Origin: an uncultured Lachnospiraceae bacterium
GTDB taxonomy: Bacteria > Bacillota_A > Clostridia > Lachnospirales > Lachnospiraceae
Direction of reading: 5' to 3'
Length of the DNA stretch: 13,186 bases
Assembly (NCBI GenBank): GCA_947177885.1
Contig: CAMWWF010000043.1
Coordinates: 1 to 13,186 of the forward strand
Each line of letters opens with the position of its first letter. Position 1 is the stretch's first letter. Below the pieces are notes generated by a model, which worked only from the letters and a program-made list of their open reading frames with translations, did not search any database and had not been told where the DNA came from. Below, piece by piece: positions 1 through 5,908 of this stretch. Both the position numbers and the translations under genes were made by a program.

Positions 1-40
1 ATCTACGTCTCGTGGGCTCGGAGATTGGTATAAGAGACAG
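1..40. other. Nextera sequencing adapter left on the contig end
   Basis: Bases 7-40 align to the Illumina Nextera read-2 transposase adapter (recalled from general knowledge) with two mismatches, at 26 and 27. Bases 22-40 are the 19-bp Tn5 mosaic end, ending in TATAAGAGACAG. Bases 1-6 are probably residual index or primer sequence. This is library construct sequence and not genome. The mismatches suggest that ordinary trimming missed it. The hydrogenase frame begins immediately after it, at base 41. Confidence 0.93.
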
Positions 41-730
41 ATCATGCCCTGTGTATCCAAGAAGCGCGAGGCCTCCCTTTCCTACATGAGAAGCGCGGGA
101 GCGGGACAGGATGTGGATGTGGTGCTGACCACCAGGGAGCTGGTGCGTATGATCCGCGCGGAGCATATCAATCCCAGGTTCCTGAAGGAAGAGCAGTTTG
201 ATTCTCCCCTGGGCGAGAGTACCGGCGCAGGCGTGATCTTCGGTGTCACCGGGGGTGTGATGGAGGCGGCGCTGAGAACCGCATACGCTGTGGTGGAAGG
301 ACATAATCCCGATGCCGATGCCTTCCGGGCCGTGCGGGGCGAGAGCGGCAGAAGAGAGGCGGATTTCGTTCTGGGAGACAGGACATTACATACCTGCACC
401 GTCAGCGGACTGGGGAATGCGGAAAAGCTGATGCAGGATATCATCAAGGGCAGGGTAAGCTATGACTTTGTGGAGGTCATGGCCTGTCCCGGCGGCTGCG
501 TGGGCGGCGGCGGACAGCCCATCCATGACGGCTGTGAGCTGGCGGGCAGCCGGGGCGGCAGGCTGTATCAGCTTGACAGCGAGAGGCCGCTTCGATTCTC
601 CCATGAGAATCCCGAGGTACAGAAGGCTTATGAGGAATTCCTCGGAAAGCCTCTCAGTCATAAGGCACATGAACTGCTTCATTCCGGCCATGTGAACGAA
701 CTGTATTTCGAGACCCATAATTATCTGTAG
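41..730 (+). CDS. hydA: [FeFe] hydrogenase, C-terminal part of the H-cluster domain (5' truncated)
   Basis: This is the catalytic subunit of an iron-only hydrogenase, which reversibly reduces protons to H2 at the H-cluster in fermentative anaerobes. The reading frame enters from the contig edge: base 41 begins an Ile codon directly before MPCVSKKREA, the L2 H-cluster motif, which is normally internal. The ATG at 44 is therefore not a real start. The L3 motif EVMACPGGCVGGGGQP follows about 145 residues later and contains both expected cysteines. SGLGNA precedes it, and SHKAHELLH near the C-terminus is typical of NAD(P)H-linked HydA enzymes. The missing 5' part should hold the L1 motif and the N-terminal FeS domains. 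The subgroup (monomeric or bifurcating) cannot be decided here. The C-terminus is intact and ends in TAG. Family certain; gene symbol by convention. Confidence 0.95.
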   Translation: MMPCVSKKREASLSYMRSAGAGQDVDVVLTTRELVRMIRAEHINPRFLKEEQFDSPLGESTGAGVIFGVTGGVMEAALRTAYAVVEGHNPDADAFRAVRGESGRREADFVLGDRTLHTCTVSGLGNAEKLMQDIIKGRVSYDFVEVMACPGGCVGGGGQPIHDGCELAGSRGGRLYQLDSERPLRFSHENPEVQKAYEEFLGKPLSHKAHELLHSGHVNELYFETHNYL

Positions 731-748
731 CGTGGAAATGAAAAAGGA

Positions 749-850
749 CTGCGGCAAGAGACACTTCATATAAGGAAGTGTCTCTTGTGATATTGCAGAG
801 AATACTCTGCCGCCCGAAGGGTAAGCGGGCAACACTGATTTCGGCAGAGG
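749..850 (+). ncRNA. Candidate structured RNA with mutually exclusive hairpins
   Basis: Three pairings overlap. A long hairpin pairs AAGAGACACTTC (756-767) perfectly with 775-786 around a 7-nt loop. It is extended by C755-G787 and, after an internal loop, by CTGC 749-752 with GCAG 795-798. A second hairpin pairs GCAGAG 795-800 with CTCTGC 805-810. A third pairs CTCTGCCG 805-812 with CGGCAGAG 842-849 and encloses CCCG 813-816 with CGGG 826-829. The segments 795-798 and 805-810 each have two possible partners, so only one arrangement can form at a time. That layout is typical of leaders and attenuators. I do not recognise a named riboswitch. No long T-run follows; GTTTT at 850 is the closest. 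It could instead be the 3' UTR of the hydrogenase mRNA. Confidence 0.35.
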
Positions 851-951
851 TTTTGCATGCAACAGTCATTGATGGTCAGATCAGACAAACTATCATGCCC
901 GGCACACTGTCGGAACTGTTATCAATCTGCCCCAATTTGGCGGTGCAGGGA

Positions 952-980
952 TTGAATTTGGGAAAAGATAGTAGTAAAAT
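952..980 (+). promoter_or_regulatory. Sigma-A-type promoter of the chemotaxis receptor gene
   Basis: TTGAAT (952-957) and TAAAAT (975-980) are separated by exactly 17 bp and placed so that transcription would start near 987. This leaves a short leader containing AGGAGG (998-1003) before the GTG start at 1014. I saw no obvious flagellar sigma-D promoter (TAAA-N15-GCCGATAA type). If this promoter is the main one, the structured region upstream is not part of the receptor mRNA. Confidence 0.55.
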
Positions 981-1013
981 GTTAAGAAAAAGGAATCAGG
1001 AGGTAGTATAGGG

Positions 1014-2801
1014 GTGAAAAAGAGAACAAAAAGTCTGGTCTTCGCGATCATGCGTCTGTGTGCGGCGATCGCTGTCCTGACTGCGGTAGTGATCGGGGGG
1101 ACGGCCATCTTATCGATCCGGACGCTCTCTCAGTCGGCTTATGTGGCATATGAGACGACGGTGGAAGACGGGTACCGGACAGAGATCAAGTCGCAGGTAC
1201 AGAGTACCATGGCTGTATTGCAGAATGAATATGACCTGTTTCAGGCGGGAGAGAAGACGGAGGCGGAAGCAAAGAACGACGCAAAGGAGATCATCCGTAC
1301 CATGCGTTACCGTGACGATCAGAGCGGTTACTTCTGGATCGACGATACGGAATACACACTGATCATGCATCCGATCCTTGTGGAGAACGAGGGGGCAAAC
1401 CGCTATGATCTGGAAGATCAGAATGGTGTTATGATCATCCGGGAGATCATGAAGGTGTGTCAGACAGCGGAAAAGGGCGGTTTTAATCAGTTTTATTTCA
1501 CTAAGTCGGACGGGGTCACAGTGGCACCCAAGCTTGCTTATTCTGAAATGTTCGAGCCCTGGGGCTGGATCGTCTCCACCGGCAATTACATAGATGATAT
1601 GAATGTGGATAAAACGGAAATGATGGAATATCTGGACGGCCAGTATAACCGCATGCTGACAAGGATCAATACCATTTTCTGTATTACGATCGCAGTGGCG
1701 CTCCTTGCCGCTTTTATTTCCGGAAGGGCGATCGTTGCGCCATTAAAGAAAATACAGGAGTTTGCATCCCGGATCTCTCAGGGGGATCTGACAACGGATG
1801 TGAATGTGAAGAGCAGGAGTGAGATCGGACAGACAGCCGATGCGCTTCGGGTGGCGCAGGCAAATATGCGGCAGCTTTTGCTGGATATTACGGATGTATC
1901 CCAGGGTGTAAACGGCGTTTTGGAGAAGTTTGACACCACATTCCGCAATATGAAGGAATCCATTTCCCAGGTATCCCTTGCGGCGGAATCCATTGCGGAG
2001 AATGTGACCACACAGGCAGCTTCCACGGAGGATGCCTCCAATGATGTGGGCGTTATGGCGGACCGGATCAATCAGACCGACACGGAGGTGGAGAATCTGG
2101 ACCAGAATGCAAAGGAGATGAGCCTGATCAGCCAGCGTTCCATGAACACGCTGAAGCAGTTGATCGAGGTAAATAACAGATCCAGAAAGAACATCTCCGA
2201 TATGGCGGAGCAGACAAAGTACACCCACGAGTCCGCGCAGAAGATCCATGTGGCGGCAAATCTGATCAACGAGATCTCGGATCAGACAGCCCTGCTCGCG
2301 CTGAATGCCAGCATTGAGGCGGCAAGGGCAGGCGAAGCGGGAAGAGGGTTTGCGGTAGTTGCGGACGAGATCGGAAGGCTGGCAAACCAGTCGGCAGAGT
2401 CCGTGGTGCAGATTGACCGGATCGTGGGAGAACTGCAGGAGAATGCATCGAAATCGGTGGAAGCAATGGAAGAGATCAACACTTCCGTAGACCAGCAGGT
2501 TGCTTCGCTGACGGAGACACAGGAGGTTTTCACCAGGCTGCAGAAGGAGTTGAACATCTGTCTGGACTCCGTACAGCTGATCGACGGCATCACTGTGGAA
2601 CTGGAGAGCCAGAGAGTCAATGTGACACAGTCCCTGGGTGTGTTGAGCCGCCTGGCACAGGACAATGCGGCGGTTGCGGAGGAAACTTCCGCCATGTCCA
2701 CAGAGCTGACCAGGGTTGCGGACGATTCCGCACGGATCGTGTCGGAGATGGAAGAGAAGGTCAGCGTGCTGATCGAGAGCGTAAATAAGTTTACCTTGTA
2801 G
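1014..2801 (+). CDS. Methyl-accepting chemotaxis protein with a single Cache sensor domain
   Basis: A transmembrane chemoreceptor (595 aa) that would pass ligand occupancy to CheW/CheA. Visible order: cytoplasmic KKR N-terminus; membrane helix at about 9-34; an extracytoplasmic single-Cache (sCache_2-like) domain at about 40-200 with YFWIDD, HP, EG, DLEDQNG and [15 protein letters not shown]; second helix at about 217-239; HAMP at about 238-290; and a long coiled-coil signalling domain. The conserved hairpin tip ([22 protein letters not shown], in two parts) lies around 419-441, followed by [15 protein letters not shown]. sCache_2 domains commonly bind small organic acids, but the ligand here is unknown. 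The start is GTG, chosen for AGGAGG 10 nt upstream and the charged residues just before the first helix. No C-terminal CheR/CheB-tethering pentapeptide is present. It stands alone, with its own promoter and terminator and no che or flagellar genes nearby. Confidence 0.96.
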   Translation: MKKRTKSLVFAIMRLCAAIAVLTAVVIGGTAILSIRTLSQSAYVAYETTVEDGYRTEIKSQVQSTMAVLQNEYDLFQAGEKTEAEAKNDAKEIIRTMRYRDDQSGYFWIDDTEYTLIMHPILVENEGANRYDLEDQNGVMIIREIMKVCQTAEKGGFNQFYFTKSDGVTVAPKLAYSEMFEPWGWIVSTGNYIDDMNVDKTEMMEYLDGQYNRMLTRINTIFCITIAVALLAAFISGRAIVAPLKKIQEFASRISQGDLTTDVNVKSRSEIGQTADALRVAQANMRQLLLDITDVSQGVNGVLEKFDTTFRNMKESISQVSLAAESIAENVTTQAASTEDASNDVGVMADRINQTDTEVENLDQNAKEMSLISQRSMNTLKQLIEVNNRSRKNISDMAEQTKYTHESAQKIHVAANLINEISDQTALLALNASIEAARAGEAGRGFAVVADEIGRLANQSAESVVQIDRIVGELQENASKSVEAMEEINTSVDQQVASLTETQEVFTRLQKELNICLDSVQLIDGITVELESQRVNVTQSLGVLSRLAQDNAAVAEETSAMSTELTRVADDSARIVSEMEEKVSVLIESVNKFTL

Positions 2802-2862
2802 GAGATTCAGCCGATTTCCGCAGGCTGATCGGAAGCGGTATCATAAATACAAATATGCTGAG

Positions 2863-2905
2863 CGACCTCAAAATGAAAGAAGATGTTCATTTTGAGGTCG
2901 TTTTT
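2863..2905 (+). terminator. Strong intrinsic terminator after the chemoreceptor gene
   Basis: A perfect 15-bp stem pairs CGACCTCAAAATGAA (2863-2877) with 2886-2900, with an 8-nt loop, followed at once by TTTTT (2901-2905). It closes the receptor transcript about 60 nt after the stop. The stem has no mismatch. Confidence 0.93.
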
Positions 2906-2955
2906 ATTCCCGCGAGACGGGGTTATTGATTCGGTGAAAAAATCGGAATCTGCTA

Positions 2956-2984
2956 TTGACACATGAGTGATTATGGTGTATATA
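2956..2984 (+). promoter_or_regulatory. Promoter of the GntR/ABC transporter operon
   Basis: Consensus TTGACA (2956-2961), a 17-bp spacer, then TATATA (2979-2984). Start of transcription is expected near 2990, about 58 nt before the regulator start codon. The -10 region overlaps a palindromic operator candidate. Confidence 0.8.
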
Positions 2985-2997
2985 TAACATATAAACA
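2977..2997. promoter_or_regulatory. Candidate operator for the YtrA-like repressor
   Basis: Arms TGTATATAT (2977-2985) and ATATAAACA (2989-2997) are inverted repeats matching at 8 of 9 positions around a 3-nt centre. The site overlaps the -10 box and the expected start point, where a bound dimer would block RNA polymerase. YtrA-family GntR repressors usually control their own transporter operon from such a site. That this regulator binds here is inferred from position, and the AT-richness lowers certainty. Confidence 0.5.
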
Positions 2998-3047
2998 GTG
3001 ACGGCACAGTCATATGCACGTCACGGATAGTAAAGGCAGGTGAACAG

Positions 3048-3425
3048 ATGAGAATATTGCAGAATTCGGGAGAACCCATCTATCAGCAGATCGCGGAACA
3101 GTTTAAGACGGATATCCTGGCGGGCAAATATAAACAGGGTGAATATTTGCCCAGCATCAGGGGACTGGCGAAGGAATTGAAGATCAGTGTCATCACCACC
3201 ATGAAAGCATATGAGCAGCTGGAGTCGGAGGGCCTGGTGACAGCGGCCCAGGGAAAGGGTTTTTACGTCAATGCCCAGGACAGCGAGATGCTGAGGGAAC
3301 AGCACCTGAGAAAGGTGGAGGACTCTCTGATGGAAGCCATGACAGCCGCGGAGATCGCGGGAATGAGTGATAAGGAGCTGGTGGATACACTGGAGACTTT
3401 ACTGGCTATCAGAAAGAATGAGTGA
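3048..3425 (+). CDS. GntR family transcriptional regulator, YtrA subfamily
   Basis: A 125-aa DNA-binding repressor of the short YtrA type: an N-terminal winged helix-turn-helix and a small all-helical C-terminal dimerisation tail, without a large ligand-binding domain. Visible marks are EPIYQQIAEQFK at the start, GEYLPSIRGLAKELKIS (recognition region, about 37-53), TTMKAYEQLESEGLV (about 55-69) and the wing residues GKGFYV. The ATG at 3048 follows GGCAGGTGA. It is the first gene of the operon and directly precedes the ABC genes, the arrangement in which these regulators sense membrane or cell-wall stress and repress the exporter. The physical signal is unknown, as for most of the subfamily. 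Its autoregulatory site is probably the palindrome at 2977-2997. Confidence 0.93.
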   Translation: MRILQNSGEPIYQQIAEQFKTDILAGKYKQGEYLPSIRGLAKELKISVITTMKAYEQLESEGLVTAAQGKGFYVNAQDSEMLREQHLRKVEDSLMEAMTAAEIAGMSDKELVDTLETLLAIRKNE

Positions 3426-3528
3426 GCTGATTCGGATAAAACGGTATTTGCTTAAGCGTTGTATCCGGTACATTGGCTGTGGATTGGAAAAGGAATATGC
3501 CGCACAGGCGGCGGAATGGAGGAGAGAT

Positions 3529-4434
3529 ATGAAAATGGATTATGTAATTGAGGCGCATGACATAAAGAAGAAATATAAGAGGTTTACCCTGGATATCCCC
3601 GAGCTTAAAATTCCCAGAGGATTTGCCACCGCTCTGATCGGGGAGAACGGCGCCGGCAAGACCACGCTGCTCAATATCCTGGCAGGAATCCTGCTGCAAT
3701 ATCATGGTAAGATCCGGTATTTTGACCAATACACGGATAAAGACCGGGAGGAGATCCCCGATGTAAAGGAGCTCATAGGATATACGGCTTCCGGAAGTTA
3801 CTTTGTGGCCCAGTGGAAGCTGAAAGAGGTGGAGGATATCAGCGAAGCTCTGTTCCAGGGGTTCCACAGAGAGCGTTTCGAGCAGTGGTGCAGGGATCTG
3901 GCAGTGGGAGCCGGGGGCTGGGATCCGGGTCAGAAGGTTGCCTCCCTGTCCGACGGCAACCGGATGAAGCTGATGATAGCCGGGGTTCTGGCCAGGGATA
4001 CGAAGCTTCTGCTGATGGATGAACCGGCTTCTCCGCTGGATCCGGTGATGCGCGACCGGCTTTGCGAGATCATCCGGGAGTATCTGGCGGAAGGAGACGG
4101 GCAGAGGAGTGTCTTCTTCTCCACCCATAATGTGGCCGACATGGAAAACGTCACTGATTATGCGATCATCATGGAGCAGGGTAGGATCGTGGAGCAGGGC
4201 TTTGTGGAGGATCTGAAGGAAAAATATGTGCTGGTCAAAGGGGATGCGGCGGATCTGGGAGCGGTGCAGGATAAGCTGTTCACATGCAGTTCTAACCAGT
4301 ACGGCTTCGAGGGGATCTGTCTGGCGGATAAGCTTGACCGGCTGGCCGGCTGCAATGTGAGCATGGAAAGACCCGGTCTGACCCAGATCAGCGTGGCGGT
4401 CATGAAACATTTCTCGAGAGTGACAAAGGGGTGA
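3529..4434 (+). CDS. ABC transporter ATP-binding protein
   Basis: The cytoplasmic ATPase (301 aa) that would power the two membrane proteins encoded next. Walker A is GENGAGKT (38-45), the signature region is SLSDGNRMK (139-147), Walker B is LLLMDEP (160-166), and the switch histidine is in FFSTHN (H200). The signature LSDGN departs from canonical LSGGQ, as often seen in YtrB/BcrA-like exporters. A roughly 75-residue C-terminal extension after the nucleotide-binding fold is normal for this group. The start at 3529 is chosen for GGAGGAGAG 6 nt upstream. The same frame is open back to 3367 and has an ATG at 3418 overlapping the regulator stop, but that extension (WW, charged and hydrophobic mix) does not look like family sequence. 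The substrate is unknown; peptide antibiotic or lipid-related export is the usual role for such operons. Confidence 0.93.
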   Translation: MKMDYVIEAHDIKKKYKRFTLDIPELKIPRGFATALIGENGAGKTTLLNILAGILLQYHGKIRYFDQYTDKDREEIPDVKELIGYTASGSYFVAQWKLKEVEDISEALFQGFHRERFEQWCRDLAVGAGGWDPGQKVASLSDGNRMKLMIAGVLARDTKLLLMDEPASPLDPVMRDRLCEIIREYLAEGDGQRSVFFSTHNVADMENVTDYAIIMEQGRIVEQGFVEDLKEKYVLVKGDAADLGAVQDKLFTCSSNQYGFEGICLADKLDRLAGCNVSMERPGLTQISVAVMKHFSRVTKG

Positions 4435-4438
4435 GAGG

Positions 4439-5110
4439 ATGAAGCGGAAATTAAAGTGCTATCTGGCATATACAACATTGACATACCGGATCCTGGGGGT
4501 GGTGCTGATCCCCTGCGCCTTCTGGCTGCTGTGCGTGGCCGTGCTGTGGTCAAAGTACGGCGGCATTATGGGAGCGGTGCAGCCTGACAGCGCAGGAAAT
4601 TACACCTTTTATATTTGGCTGTGCATGTATATGGTGTTTTATGAAATCTATACGGATTACTGGGTTTTGGGAGGCTGTTTCTCGGACGCGGGGAAAGGCT
4701 TGAGATATTTCAGGACTTCCTGCAGAGGGGAGGAGGTCATAAGAAATATTGCGGCAGTAGATCTGTTGAGGAGATTTCTCTACTGTATGATCTTTTCCGG
4801 AATCATCTTTCTATTTACGGGATGGGAAGCGGTTATTGTTGCCGGCCTGGTCATGTACTGTGTGATCGTGGGCGTATTGAACGGAAGCAGACATTATGAC
4901 GGTTTGCAGAGAAGTTCAGGAATTGCGATTCTGTCACAGGTAGTACTGGCACTGATCAATACTTTAAATATCATACTGCTGGATCTGGCGGAAGGCCGGA
5001 AAGCCGTTATGCTGACAGGTCTGATCCTGCTGTACGGTGTGCTGGCATTCTGCCTCAGCAGACTTATGGTACGGCGCATAGTGATCCGGATCCGGGGCGG
5101 GAAAGACTGA
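4439..5110 (+). CDS. ABC transporter membrane protein (permease-like), first of two
   Basis: A 223-aa integral membrane protein with about six predicted helices (roughly 19-37, 56-78, 109-127, 130-148, 162-183, 189-208) and a basic C-terminal tail (RRIVIRIRGGK). No sequence motif identifies a substrate. Its place 4 bp after the ATPase stop, in a YtrA-type operon, makes it the likely transmembrane half of the exporter. GGGGTGAGAGG just before the ATG serves as the ribosome site and overlaps the ATPase stop, which suggests translational coupling. The aromatic, acidic loop between helices 2 and 3 is the longest exposed loop. Confidence 0.8.
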   Translation: MKRKLKCYLAYTTLTYRILGVVLIPCAFWLLCVAVLWSKYGGIMGAVQPDSAGNYTFYIWLCMYMVFYEIYTDYWVLGGCFSDAGKGLRYFRTSCRGEEVIRNIAAVDLLRRFLYCMIFSGIIFLFTGWEAVIVAGLVMYCVIVGVLNGSRHYDGLQRSSGIAILSQVVLALINTLNIILLDLAEGRKAVMLTGLILLYGVLAFCLSRLMVRRIVIRIRGGKD

Positions 5111-5131
5111 CGTCCGGGAGACAGACAGAAG

Positions 5132-5147
5132 GCCTGCCTGAGCAGGC
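5132..5147 (+). other. Small hairpin before the second permease gene
   Basis: GCCTGC (5132-5137) pairs perfectly with GCAGGC (5142-5147) across a CTGA tetraloop, directly before the purine-rich ribosome site GGAGAGGG (5148-5155). There is no T-run, so it is not a terminator. It could set relative translation or mRNA stability between the two permease genes. Confidence 0.45.
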
Positions 5148-5161
5148 GGAGAGGGATAGGA

Positions 5162-5875
5162 GTGAATAGGAATATGAGAAAGAACAAATGGAAAGATATC
5201 AGAACCTGCATGAAATTAATAAAATACGGTATGAGTGCAAAGCAGTCTGTTGGTACAATGATCCTGTTTATTGTCATTGGGGTCACCTTTGAGATGATGT
5301 GGGTACTGGGATTTTACGAAGGAGTTTTCAGGAACACGACACTGGACTTCGGGGCGCTGTTCCTGTACAGCGCGGCAATGTATCCCGCCCAGATCCTGAT
5401 GACTCTGGATATCAGCGGTATGGTGCAGGCATCTCCCTTTAAAAGGACGATACAGAACAGCGCGGCATCTTTTGCCTGCCTTTGCGGTAATCTGGCGGTA
5501 TTTGCGATCGTGCTGCTGATCCGCCTGGCGGGAGCACATATCCTGCCGGAGAGGGCGGCTGTGATATGGGATACACTGCCTGCTGTGGGCGTTATGGGAT
5601 TGGCGCTGAGCGTCATGGGAGCGCTGCTGTATAAATTCTACATTGTGAGCATCATAGCGCTGGCTGTGATCTTTGGGGTTTATGGAGGCTTCATAAGCAT
5701 AAGCCGCATGGGGGCGTCGAATGGATCCGCCTTCCCTCTGCCGGCATCGATAGTGCTCTGCATTGTCATGATACTTCTGGGCAACGGGCTTCAATATCTC
5801 CTGACAGGATTGTTCTATAAACGCCCCTTTTCCAAGGGAGCATTCGGCAATGCGGCGGGGAAGAAATTTGTCTAG
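5162..5875 (+). CDS. ABC transporter membrane protein (permease-like), second of two
   Basis: A 237-aa membrane protein with about six helices (roughly 28-50, 63-82, 99-121, 137-156, 158-180, 194-215) after a basic amphipathic N-terminus, and with a short basic tail (GKKFV). It has no resemblance I can name beyond the permease-like topology, and it is probably the partner of the preceding membrane protein in a heterodimeric exporter. The start is uncertain. GTG at 5162 lies 6 nt after GGAGAGGG, while ATG at 5174 in the same frame lies 11 nt after AGGAG. It is the last gene of the operon and its TAG stop forms part of the hairpin shared with the convergent gene. Confidence 0.8.
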   Translation: MNRNMRKNKWKDIRTCMKLIKYGMSAKQSVGTMILFIVIGVTFEMMWVLGFYEGVFRNTTLDFGALFLYSAAMYPAQILMTLDISGMVQASPFKRTIQNSAASFACLCGNLAVFAIVLLIRLAGAHILPERAAVIWDTLPAVGVMGLALSVMGALLYKFYIVSIIALAVIFGVYGGFISISRMGASNGSAFPLPASIVLCIVMILLGNGLQYLLTGLFYKRPFSKGAFGNAAGKKFV

Positions 5876-5908
5876 AGCGTGTTTGTAAATGCTCTAAAAT
5901 CCTTTTTT
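5873..5908. terminator. Hairpin shared by two convergent genes, weak terminator
   Basis: TAGAGC (5873-5878) pairs with GCTCTA (5891-5896). The left arm carries the plus-strand permease stop TAG (5873-5875), and the right arm carries the minus-strand hydrolase stop (5894-5896 read in reverse). A T-run (5903-5908) follows on the plus strand after AAAATCC. The stem is short with a 12-nt loop, so termination is probably leaky. Only 17-18 bp separate the two stops. Confidence 0.5.

Noticed and set aside
22..40. Tn5/IS50 mobile element end
   Set aside because: The mosaic end is directly preceded by Nextera primer sequence, so it comes from the library and is not a genomic transposon.
795..850. Glycine riboswitch (CCGAAGG followed by a purine-rich loop)
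   Set aside because: The CCGAAGG core is present, but the conserved GGAGAG arm and ACTCTCAGG arm are absent, and the downstream gene is a chemoreceptor rather than glycine metabolism.
778..1011. 77-aa plus-strand open frame between the hydrogenase and the chemoreceptor
   Set aside because: It overlaps the hairpins and the promoter, has no ribosome site and shows no protein-like composition.
3367..3528. Extended N-terminus of the ABC ATPase
   Set aside because: It overlaps the regulator gene and lacks family similarity; a strong GGAGGAGAG site marks ATG 3529 instead.
3409..4410. 333-aa minus-strand open frame opposite the ABC ATPase
   Set aside because: The plus strand has all ABC motifs; the reverse reading is His/Gln/Leu-rich shadow sequence.
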